Below, in pieces: positions 31,909 to 38,870 of a stretch of DNA of 49,751 nucleotides. Position 1 is the first letter of the stretch. Each line of letters opens with the position of its first letter. Position numbers and translations under genes: made by a program. Origin of the DNA: Spirochaetaceae bacterium (GTDB lineage: Bacteria > Spirochaetota > Spirochaetia > SZUA-6 > DRHE01); the NCBI GenBank assembly GCA_020353535.1, contig CP070696.1, positions 3,229,505 through 3,279,255 on the forward strand, given 5' to 3'. Below the pieces are notes generated by a model. The model was given only the letters and a program-made list of their open reading frames with translations. It was not told the DNA's origin and ran no database searches.

Positions 31909-32816
31909 TACACTGACCTCCTTCCAAAGATCCCCTTGGGTCTGAAGATAAGCACCAGGATCATGATGATAAAGGCTACAGCGGGTTTATAGGTCGGGAC
32001 CAGGAACAGGGTGGAAACCTGCTGGGCCAGACCCATAACCAGCCCGCCTGCCAAAGCCCCGGTGATACTCCCCTTGCCGCCTAGGATAACCGCGGCAAAC
32101 AGGGGCAGGAGGAAGATCCATCCCATCTCCGGACGAAGCTGGGTTTCGATGGCGTAGAGGATTCCGGCCACCGCAACCAGCAGGCCGGCGATTCCCCAGG
32201 CCCAGATCAGCATCCGTTCCACGTTGATTCCCGACACGCTGGCCAGATTGGGATTGTCCGCTAGAGCGCGCAGTGCCTTGCCGGTTTTTGTACGACCAAG
32301 GAACAGGTACACCGCAGCCACGGCGCCCCAGGCTACGATCATTATAAAAATCTCATCGACCCGCAGCTTGATTCCCGCCGGTAGAAACACCATGCCCCTT
32401 AATCCCTGGGAGTAAAAGTGGAAATCCGCTCCCCAGATGATGTAAATGAAGCCCCGCAGGGCCCAGGCCACACCGATCGAGGCGATGAAGGCGGTGATGA
32501 AATGGGCGCCGGTGCGGCGCATTCGTTTGTAAACCAGTCGGTCCACCAGCACGGCCAGCCCGATCGATATGACGATGGCGGGAATGAAGGAGATCAGCAA
32601 TCCCCAGCTAAAGGAAAACGGTCCCACGGGATTGCCCAAAGGACCGATCCGAGAGAACAGTCCCCCGAACAGCAGTGCCAGGTATGCCCCCACGGTTATC
32701 TGATCGCCATGGGCACAGTTGAACAGATCCGTTATTCCCCAGATCAGGGTCAGGCCCACACTGCCCAGGGCGATAATGCTTCCAAGCACGATTCCGTATA
32801 CGATGACTTCGATCAT
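31908..32816 (-). CDS. livH: Branched-chain amino-acid ABC transporter permease LivH
   Basis: The second permease, 302 residues. SVGLTLIWGITDLFNCAHGD near the N-terminus, GKALRALADNPNLASVSGIN (ATPase-coupling loop) and AVILGGKGSITGALAGGLVM match LivH. The ATG at 32816 has GGGAGGTAAC just upstream and is one base from the livF stop. It works with LivM, LivG and LivF. Confidence 0.95.
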   Translation of the reverse strand: MIEVIVYGIVLGSIIALGSVGLTLIWGITDLFNCAHGDQITVGAYLALLFGGLFSRIGPLGNPVGPFSFSWGLLISFIPAIVISIGLAVLVDRLVYKRMRRTGAHFITAFIASIGVAWALRGFIYIIWGADFHFYSQGLRGMVFLPAGIKLRVDEIFIMIVAWGAVAAVYLFLGRTKTGKALRALADNPNLASVSGINVERMLIWAWGIAGLLVAVAGILYAIETQLRPEMGWIFLLPLFAAVILGGKGSITGALAGGLVMGLAQQVSTLFLVPTYKPAVAFIIMILVLIFRPKGIFGRRSV

Positions 32817-32817
32817 G

Positions 32818-33519
32818 TTACCTCCCCAAGTAGTGCTTGCCGATTTCTTCGTCGTTCATCAGTTCCTGCGCCGTGCCCTCGGCTCTCTTCTCCCCGCCCT
32901 CGAGGATGTAGGCCCTATCGGCGCAGCGAAGGGCTTGGGCGTTCTGCTCGACCAAGAACACGGTCACGCCCTGCTTGTTCAGGGTCTGGATCCTCTCGAA
33001 TATCTGCTCCACCAGGAACGGAGCCAGGCCGGTGGAGGGCTCATCGAGGAGGAGCATTTCAGGATTCAGCATGAGGGCTCGGCCGATGGCCAGCATCTGG
33101 CGCATGCCGCCGCTAAGGTCACCCGCCCTGCTCTTCCGTCGATCTGTCAGGTCCGGGAAAAGTTCGAACACCTCCTCCATCCGCGGCCGGATATCATCCT
33201 CCCGGGTAAATGCTCCCATCTCCAGATTCTCCTGAACCGTCAGGGCTGCAAAGATATTCTCCTCCTGAGGAACGTAGCTCATGCCGAGCCGGGCGACCTT
33301 TTCAGGGGGCAAAGCAGTGATATCCTCTCCTTTGTAGAAAACCTTACCCTCTTTCGGAGCCAAGATCCCGAAGATTGTCCGCAACACCGTGGTCTTGCCG
33401 GAACCGTTGGGGCCGAGCAGGGTGACGATCTTACCCTCCTGGACCTCTAGGGAGAGCTTATGCAGGACGTCCATACCACCATATCCGGAGACCACGTTTT
33501 CGATTCGCAATTTGCTCAT
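32818..33519 (-). CDS. livF: Branched-chain amino-acid ABC transporter ATPase LivF
   Basis: A 233-residue ABC ATPase: Walker A GPNGSGKTT, signature LSGGMRQM, Walker B MLLLDEPSTGLAP and H-loop-region LVEQNA, with the LivF-type N-terminus LRIENVVSGYGGMDVLHKL. The true start is the ATG at 33519, overlapping the livG stop by four bases; the frame extends about 55 codons further inside livG, but those residues (rich in Gly, Arg and Asp) are not part of the family. Confidence 0.95.
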   Translation of the reverse strand: MSKLRIENVVSGYGGMDVLHKLSLEVQEGKIVTLLGPNGSGKTTVLRTIFGILAPKEGKVFYKGEDITALPPEKVARLGMSYVPQEENIFAALTVQENLEMGAFTREDDIRPRMEEVFELFPDLTDRRKSRAGDLSGGMRQMLAIGRALMLNPEMLLLDEPSTGLAPFLVEQIFERIQTLNKQGVTVFLVEQNAQALRCADRAYILEGGEKRAEGTAQELMNDEEIGKHYLGR

Positions 33520-34301
33520 GCCGTGGTACCTCCCAGGTAAACTTCCAGAACTCGTTTGTCGTTTCTCACCTCCGCCGGCGTGCCCTCCGTCAACACCTTT
33601 CCCCGATCCAAAACGATGATCGGGGAGCACACGTCCATGACCAGCTCCATCTCGTGTCCGATCAACAGTACGGTAATTCCCCATGTCTCGACGATTTCCC
33701 GGATCCGGCTGGCCAGGGTTCGCCTTTCGGAAGGATTCACGCCGGCGCCGGGCTCGTCGAACATGATCATGGTGGGAGAAGCCATCATGGTTCGGGCCAG
33801 CTCCAGCAGGCGCTTCTGTCCTCCCGAAAGGTTACCGGCGTACTCGTCCTTGAGGTGCAGGAGGTTGACGGACTCGAGACTGCTCAGCGCTTTTTCTCGC
33901 AGCTCCCCCTCCTGCTTCCGTACGGCCTTCGGAAATAACCACGTGCGCAGCAGTTTCTCCCCCTGCTGACCGGGTGGTACGAGCATGATGTTTTCCAGCA
34001 CTGTCATCAGCTTCAGCTCCCGGCTGATCTGGAAGGTTCTGCAGAGCCCCTTGTGAAAGGTTTGATGTAGCGACAAGCCGTCGATCCTCTTCCCCTGAAA
34101 AAAGATCTCTCCTTCATCAGGTTTATAGAATCCTGAGATCAGGTTGAAGAGGGTCGTTTTCCCGGCTCCATTCGGGCCGATCAAACCGGTGATGCAGTTC
34201 GGGGCCACGTCGAAGCTGACCCCGTCCACCGCTTTGATGCCGCCAAAATATTTGCGTACATTCCGGAGCGACAGAATCGGAGAATTAGTTTTCGAGTTCA
34301 C
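33516..34301 (-). CDS. livG: Branched-chain amino-acid ABC transporter ATPase LivG
   Basis: The first gene of the livGFHM operon, 261 residues. Walker A GPNGAGKTT, signature LSGGQKRLLELARTM, Walker B IMFDEPGAGVNP and the LivG insert around SGFYKPDEGEIFFQGKRIDG are present. Its partner ATPase LivF overlaps it by four bases. From 34302 to 34480 there is no gene, only a GC-rich tandem repeat. Confidence 0.95.
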   Translation of the reverse strand: MNSKTNSPILSLRNVRKYFGGIKAVDGVSFDVAPNCITGLIGPNGAGKTTLFNLISGFYKPDEGEIFFQGKRIDGLSLHQTFHKGLCRTFQISRELKLMTVLENIMLVPPGQQGEKLLRTWLFPKAVRKQEGELREKALSSLESVNLLHLKDEYAGNLSGGQKRLLELARTMMASPTMIMFDEPGAGVNPSERRTLASRIREIVETWGITVLLIGHEMELVMDVCSPIIVLDRGKVLTEGTPAEVRNDKRVLEVYLGGTTA

Positions 34302-34402
34302 TGGTTTATCTCCTCATGCCGTGTATTCGTGAAAGGCTGACAGCGAATTATATCGCCGGGATGGTTACGGGTCAAGAAAAAATAAAGTGGTTGGCTGATT
34401 TA

Positions 34403-34480
34403 GCGGGCCCCCCTGGGCGGGCCCCCCTGGGCGGGTCCCCCCGCGCAGCCCGGACTGGGCTGGGCGCCCCCAGCGCCCCC
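34403..34480. repeat. GC-rich tandem repeat downstream of the crp-like gene
   Basis: A 14-base unit of the form GCGGGCCCCCCTGG occurs twice perfectly (34403-34416, 34417-34430) and once degenerate (34431-34444), followed by more G/C runs up to 34480. On the minus strand, the transcript of the crp-like gene would carry several G5-G6 runs right after its stop codon, able to form GGGCCC hairpins or a G-quadruplex. Confidence 0.8.
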
Positions 34481-35128
34481 CTAGTCCTGGCGGCGGCGGC
34501 GGGATTTAACGAAACGGGTGAAATCGTTGATGTTGCGTACGACAATACGGTCCGGAAACAGCTCGATCCGGCGCTGGTTGATGAAGTGGTTGACCACCTG
34601 GCGGCACTTCTCCGGAGAGATCCCTGCCCAGTGGGCTACATCATCCACCGTGGTTTTGAACTCCATCTTTTCCACCTCGGTGGTATCCACGGGTTCGTGC
34701 TCCGAAAGCATCAGAAAAACGTCGGCGACTTTGGCCTCCACATCGTCCAGGGTGAGGATCTGGAACTTCCTCTTCTGGTCGTGAATTCTCATAGCGAAGA
34801 GCTTGAGGAGGGTTAGGGCCACCTGAGGATTGCCCTGCATGAGGATGTCGAAGTTTTCCTGGTTGAACTCCAGGGCTGTAACCTGATCCATGGCAATGGC
34901 TGTGGCCGAACGAGGCGCTTCCTCCAAAATGGCCATCTCTCCGAATATCTCTCCGGGATTGAGGATGGCGATCGTTTTTTCAAGGTCCCCGAAGATCTTA
35001 ACGATCTGTACCCTGCCGACTTGAATCAGGTAGAAGTTGTCACCCGGTTCATACTCGCTGAAAATGACGTCCCCGGCCTGGAAGGTTTTTCGGAATCGAT
35101 TGAAAGCGTCGGTTGGACCATTGCTCAT
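34481..35128 (-). CDS. Crp/Fnr-family transcriptional regulator
   Basis: A 215-residue DNA-binding regulator: a cNMP-binding beta-roll (AGDVIFSEYEPGDNFYLIQV and PGEIFGEMAILEEAPRSATA, the cassette with the conserved Arg), a dimerisation helix (LTLLKLFAMRIHDQKRKFQI), and a C-terminal winged helix (VDDVAHWAGISPEKCRQVVN). The cassette GEMA...PRSA resembles cAMP-binding members. The ATG overlaps the upstream cNMP/TPR gene stop by four bases, so the two are translationally coupled. The tail is strongly basic (KSRRRRQD). Targets are not known. Confidence 0.88.
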   Translation of the reverse strand: MSNGPTDAFNRFRKTFQAGDVIFSEYEPGDNFYLIQVGRVQIVKIFGDLEKTIAILNPGEIFGEMAILEEAPRSATAIAMDQVTALEFNQENFDILMQGNPQVALTLLKLFAMRIHDQKRKFQILTLDDVEAKVADVFLMLSEHEPVDTTEVEKMEFKTTVDDVAHWAGISPEKCRQVVNHFINQRRIELFPDRIVVRNINDFTRFVKSRRRRQD

Positions 35129-36150
35129 TGTCCGCCTCCACCGAGATCGCGCAGGGCTTTCTTGACTTTCCTGCTTACCGCATCCTCGTCGCCTGCCAGA
35201 GAGAGAATCTTGTTGTAGAAGCCCTTTGCCTTCTCCGGATCCCCCTTCTCCGCATAACAGTTGCCCACGTAGTAAAGGGCTTCGCGAAGATCCGGGTGAT
35301 TCGGATACTTCTGGATCATGGAGGTGAAGGCCTGAATCGAGGCATCGTGCTGCTTGAGGTAGTACAACGATCGCCCCATTTCATACTGACTTTTGGCCGT
35401 GTACTCCGCATCCTGGTTCTCCGCCACGATCTTCCGGAACTGCACCAGCGCCTCCTGGTATTTCTGCTGACTGAGAAGGCTGACGGCGTTGTAGTATTGT
35501 TTCGCCACCTCAGACATCTCCTGGGATTGACGGTTGTTTTCGGGCTTGGGAACCGACTGGGTTACTCCCTCCTCTCCGGGAACAACCGCGGGTCCTCTAC
35601 CCTGACCGTATTTCTGCAGGTACTGCTCAGCAAGCTGTACCTTCTGATTCACATCCGTGGCATATCGGCCCGATGGGTAGTAGGTCAGATAACGCTGGTA
35701 AATATAGAGTGCCTGGGAGTAGCGCTTGTTTTTCAGATAGTACTCCCCGATTCGATACAGGCCCTCCTCCGGTTTGATCTGCTCCTCTGAAAAGATGAGA
35801 TTTTGGACCTGCTTGTGAATCCGCCGGAGCATGTTGGAGTAGATCCGCAGCATCTTGACAATGATCCGGGTGTTCTGCAGCGCCAGCTGTTCGAACTCCG
35901 GAACCGTGAAGGCAACGGCCACGGAATCGGTCAGAACCTGTGCGGTCTCCTCCCGAGCATAGCGCCCTAGTGCAGACCGGACACCAAAGAACTCTCCAGT
36001 CTTTATAAGATCATGGATCTCTTGACCGGTCTCGATGTCGGTGTAGTTCAGGCTCACCTGGCCGCTCTTGAGGATAAAGATCTTATCGCTGATATCACCT
36101 TTAAAAAAGATGATCGAGTTCGCTTTGTACTGCATAGCCTTAGGCGACAC
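35125..36150 (-). CDS. cNMP-binding-domain protein with C-terminal tetratricopeptide repeats
   Basis: A 341-residue cytoplasmic protein. Residues 5-115 are a cNMP-type beta-roll (IIFFKGDISDKIFILKSGQV, FFGVRSALGRYAREETAQVL), somewhat degenerate in the phosphate cassette. A linker rich in Gln, Pro and Glu (about 190-210) leads to TPR-like repeats (AVSLLSQQKYQEALVQFRKI; MGRSLYYLKQHDASIQAFTS; YYVGNCYAEKGDPEKAKGFY). The combination suggests a ligand-gated scaffold. It overlaps the Crp-like gene by four bases (ATGA), so both cNMP-domain proteins are made together. Whether the domain still binds a nucleotide is uncertain. Confidence 0.82.
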   Translation of the reverse strand: MSPKAMQYKANSIIFFKGDISDKIFILKSGQVSLNYTDIETGQEIHDLIKTGEFFGVRSALGRYAREETAQVLTDSVAVAFTVPEFEQLALQNTRIIVKMLRIYSNMLRRIHKQVQNLIFSEEQIKPEEGLYRIGEYYLKNKRYSQALYIYQRYLTYYPSGRYATDVNQKVQLAEQYLQKYGQGRGPAVVPGEEGVTQSVPKPENNRQSQEMSEVAKQYYNAVSLLSQQKYQEALVQFRKIVAENQDAEYTAKSQYEMGRSLYYLKQHDASIQAFTSMIQKYPNHPDLREALYYVGNCYAEKGDPEKAKGFYNKILSLAGDEDAVSRKVKKALRDLGGGGQ

Positions 36151-36175
36151 GGGTACTCACTCCTCCACTACAAGA

Positions 36176-37408
36176 CTACTCACCAAAGGGCAAATAATCA
36201 AGAACCTTGTTGAATCCCACGGCACGGCGAATCCGTTCCAGTAACCCCGCCGGATCTCCTTTGACGCACATCCGACGTCCCCGCACCTGTACGGTTGTGT
36301 AGTCACAGTTCCTGCGATGAAACAGCTCTTCGAATTTTCCATCCCCGTAGATGGGCGTACCCTCCTGGATGATCAGTTCGATGTCCTCCATACGTGCCGA
36401 TACCAATGCTTCATAGGGATCGTCTTCACGCGGCCGAATGAAGAGCAGATCCGCGTATTTGCCCTCTTCCACCGTCCCGATCTTGTCCTGCATCCAGAAC
36501 GCCTTGGCCGGATGAATCGTCACCATCCGCAGCAACGTCTCGGCATCCAACTCCTCTCCATACATACTCCGATACACTTCCCGGGCAAATCGGATCTCCT
36601 CAAACAGGTTCACCGAACCGGTAGCCGTGGAATCGGTTCCAATACAGACGTTGACTCCCTGAGCGATCATCTTTCGAATTTTGCAGGTGACGTTGAACAT
36701 AAACATATTCGAGGCCGGGCACCAGGCTACGCTGGCGCCGGCAGCCTGCACCCGCCGGATATCAGAATCACTGAATCCGATACAGTGGATGAGAACGTCG
36801 TGCTCGTCCAGACAGTTCAGATTCTCAAGAATATCCACACCGGATTGAGACTCCGCGTCGAAACCTTCCTCGAGGTGGGTGATAAACGGGTGTCCCCGTT
36901 CCACAGCCCTGCGATGCTCGATCTCGATGCCGTCGCCCCAGTTCAGGTCGAAGGAGGAGCATTCATGGGCCAAAGTATAGCTGTTGATTACCCGAACCGG
37001 CAACAGAGGAATCAAGGGTTCATTGAACTCGTGAGGGAAATGGTCGTTCACGGTCACGACTCCGGAAAACAGGTTCTTGTACGCCGACAAGAGGTACATC
37101 TGCTCTACGGATATTTTTGCCCTCTCTACCAACACAGGCGAGTTACGCAGATCCCGTTCCCAGTATGACCAGTTGAGGTAGTAGTCCCCGTTTTGAGGTC
37201 CAATGCGCGGAAGATAGTCTCCCCTCAGATGGTCATGAACATTGATCAGAGCCGGGTAGCAGTACACACCCGACTGCAGCTGAATATCGACCTTGGAACC
37301 ATCCGTCAATGATTTTACGCGGTTTTTCTCTATTTTAACTCTACCATCACGGATGATTCTCTCGGGTGTGACAAGGGTCGCCCCGCTCAGCGAGTAGGTA
37401 GATAACAT
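36176..37408 (-). CDS. Amidohydrolase-family protein (ATZ/TRZ or guanine-deaminase-like)
   Basis: A 410-residue metal-dependent hydrolase of the amidohydrolase superfamily. INVHDHL (residues 55-61, with HxH at 58 and 60) starts the barrel, followed by THLEEG, LIHCIGFSD and CIGTDSTATGS, which supply the remaining metal and catalytic residues. KAFWMQDKIGTVEEGKYADL is the usual C-terminal composite-sandwich motif. Members deaminate or hydrolyse heterocyclic amines or amides; the substrate cannot be told. AAAGGAA stands six bases before the ATG. The region 37409-37545 holds an 8-base direct repeat and no gene. Confidence 0.85.
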   Translation of the reverse strand: MLSTYSLSGATLVTPERIIRDGRVKIEKNRVKSLTDGSKVDIQLQSGVYCYPALINVHDHLRGDYLPRIGPQNGDYYLNWSYWERDLRNSPVLVERAKISVEQMYLLSAYKNLFSGVVTVNDHFPHEFNEPLIPLLPVRVINSYTLAHECSSFDLNWGDGIEIEHRRAVERGHPFITHLEEGFDAESQSGVDILENLNCLDEHDVLIHCIGFSDSDIRRVQAAGASVAWCPASNMFMFNVTCKIRKMIAQGVNVCIGTDSTATGSVNLFEEIRFAREVYRSMYGEELDAETLLRMVTIHPAKAFWMQDKIGTVEEGKYADLLFIRPREDDPYEALVSARMEDIELIIQEGTPIYGDGKFEELFHRRNCDYTTVQVRGRRMCVKGDPAGLLERIRRAVGFNKVLDYLPFGE

Positions 37409-37496
37409 CGCGGTTCCTTTCTTCAGCTATATTATCGCCACCCTAGTGTATACCATTCAGGATTAAATTATTGAAATAATCGGCAAAATATGAGTT

Positions 37497-37525
37497 CGAT
37501 TGGGATTGCTTTAAAAGCGATTGGG
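37497..37525. repeat. Direct repeat upstream of the amidohydrolase gene
   Basis: CGATTGGG occurs at 37497-37504 and 37518-37525, with start points 21 bases apart (two helical turns). It may be a regulator site; chance cannot be excluded. A dyad ATTATT/AATAAT is nearby at about 37467-37480. Confidence 0.25.
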
Positions 37526-37545
37526 TGAGAGTGCTATTTCAGCTG

Positions 37546-37899
37546 TCAGTTCTGCTTGCGTGTCTGTTGATCACTTATAATCGAACAGCAGTCGGGCCGT
37601 TTGTTTCCGAATACACCTTCATTGCTCCGAATCATGCGGTCGAGGAAACGCTGCCATGGGCCCTTTCTTGGCGCTTGTAGATGTGCCTCATATCCGGTTG
37701 ATTCAGCGGTACGCTTTAATGCCTGCGGAGTGGCGAGTTGCGGAAGGTAGGAAATCCGGGCATGCCCCATTTCAACATCACAAGACTCGACTCCCTCGAT
37801 TTGAGAAAGAGCCATACTCAACTTTCGCACGCACCGCTCGCAGTGCATTCCTTCTATATACAGGTCCATGGTTTTCGTTCCATAGTTGTCGGTTAGCAT
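37546..37899 (-). CDS. HMA-domain copper chaperone-like protein with a cysteine tail
   Basis: A 117-residue protein with one heavy-metal-associated domain: YIEGMHCERC (Cys20, Cys23) is the metal-binding loop, followed by KLSMALSQIEGVESCDVEMG. The domain covers about residues 12-78, as in CopZ. Unlike CopZ (about 70 residues), it continues with a basic segment (KGPWQRFLDRMIRS) and a PDCCS motif near residue 100 that could bind a second metal ion. The ATG at 37899 is eight bases after AAAGGAG; a GTG three bases earlier is also possible. It lies 87 bases downstream of csoR on the same strand. Confidence 0.82.
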   Translation of the reverse strand: MLTDNYGTKTMDLYIEGMHCERCVRKLSMALSQIEGVESCDVEMGHARISYLPQLATPQALKRTAESTGYEAHLQAPRKGPWQRFLDRMIRSNEGVFGNKRPDCCSIISDQQTRKQN

Positions 37900-37986
37900 C
37901 ACCTTCTCTCCTTTCGGTCTGCCACTATCGATATTGCTTCGAGGGACTCAGTTGGGGTTGCACGACACCTCGTTCGGCATCTGCGC

Positions 37987-38271
37987 CTATCCGTGTTTCC
38001 GGAACCGTGCGATTACGTCCATAACCTCTGCCGTCTTTTCTTGCTTGAGGGCAGGATCGTCACTTCGCATGGCGTCTGCAACACACGTGTTTAAGTGGTT
38101 TTCCATGACCACATCTTCGACACGACGAAGAGCCGATACCGCCGCGCTGGTCTGGTTAAGAATATCCACGCAGTACCGATCTTCCGCGATCATTCGCCGG
38201 ATTCCCGCAACTTGGCCTTCTATACGACGGAGTCTGCTTGAAAGCTGCGCTTTGAGTCTATCGTTTACCAA
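37987..38271 (-). CDS. csoR: CsoR-family copper-sensing repressor
   Basis: A 94-residue all-helical repressor of the CsoR/RcnR family. The Cu(I) ligands Cys34 (RYCVDIL), His59 (MENHL) and Cys63 (NTCV) are all present, which favours copper over the formaldehyde or nickel branches. RLRRIEGQVAGIRRM is the conserved N-terminal DNA-binding helix. The start is TTG at 38271, eight bases after AAGGAG. Its own promoter overlaps a palindrome, suggesting autoregulation. It is divergent from the small membrane gene and copB. Confidence 0.92.
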   Translation of the reverse strand: MVNDRLKAQLSSRLRRIEGQVAGIRRMIAEDRYCVDILNQTSAAVSALRRVEDVVMENHLNTCVADAMRSDDPALKQEKTAEVMDVIARFRKHG

Positions 38272-38302
38272 TGTGCTTTCTCCTTGTCGCTCTCCTATTA
38301 TT

Positions 38303-38332
38303 AATATACCTTAGGGGAGTATTATTTGTCAA
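38303..38332 (-). promoter_or_regulatory. csoR promoter with an embedded operator-like dyad
   Basis: On the minus strand TTGACA (38332-38327), 18 bases and TATATT (38308-38303). Between and across the two boxes lies an imperfect dyad (AATATACC ... GGGGAGTATT, 38303-38323), with a G tract at its centre as in CsoR-type operators. Confidence 0.6.
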
Positions 38333-38382
38333 TTCGAAATTAAAAATTTCTTATATTTGAAGGAATTATTCTATTATACTTG

Positions 38383-38408
38383 ATATACTATGCCAGGGTA
38401 TAGTATAT
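38383..38408. promoter_or_regulatory. Palindromic operator candidate before the copB operon
   Basis: ATATACTAT (38383-38391) and ATAGTATAT (38400-38408) are perfect 9-bp arms; in the loop, CC and GG add two more pairs. A TATACT -10 (38384-38389) lies inside the left arm, so a bound repressor would block the plus-strand promoter. Confidence 0.6.
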
Positions 38409-38425
38409 TTGCAATAGGTGATATT

Positions 38426-38809
38426 ATGATGATGCATGGACTCGGTTTTTCCTTCGTTTTTCCGGTGCTCATCTCTGCTTTAGTGGTTTTAGGGCTTAGC
38501 GGCTTATTATTTAAATGGCTTGGGCAGCGGCATTCCAATAGCGGATCCATAGACGGAGGAGAGCGTGCTGGTCACCACAGTGAGACAGACATCTACAGGC
38601 TTGCTCGAAAGCTTGATGGCCGTCTTACCGTGTCAGACGTAGTCATCCACCTCGGAATCGCCCCACGCGACGCTGAGCATCTCCTTGATAGGATGACAGA
38701 TGGGCTGCGGATTCGCATGGAAGTGGACAACAATGGTTTGGTCATCTATGAGTTTACTGAACTTGCGGACGGTCTCCGAGGTGCTATACCGTACACCGAC
38801 AAGAGCTAA
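38426..38809 (+). CDS. Small single-span membrane protein with a winged-helix-like domain
   Basis: A protein of about 127 residues, first in the copper operon. One hydrophobic segment (FSFVFPVLISALVVLGLSGL, about residues 8-27) is followed by a cytoplasmic linker and a domain reading LARKLDGRLTVSDVVIHLGI then RDAEHLLDRMTDGLRIRMEV, which looks like a helix-turn-helix or winged helix. I choose the ATG at 38426 (AGGTGA four bases before; the next ATG, three bases on, is also good); the longer frame from 38390 starts inside the palindrome. No known family; a membrane-bound metal-responsive factor is a guess. Confidence 0.6.
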   Translation: MMMHGLGFSFVFPVLISALVVLGLSGLLFKWLGQRHSNSGSIDGGERAGHHSETDIYRLARKLDGRLTVSDVVIHLGIAPRDAEHLLDRMTDGLRIRMEVDNNGLVIYEFTELADGLRGAIPYTDKS

Positions 38810-38870
38810 CGGCACTTGAAACAGATTGTAGGTCCGCACACAAAGTTGAGCAATTAAACGGGAGAAAGTT

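Noticed and set aside
33520..33684. Extended N-terminus of LivF
   Set aside because: The extra codons lie inside livG in a shifted frame and have no ABC-ATPase character.
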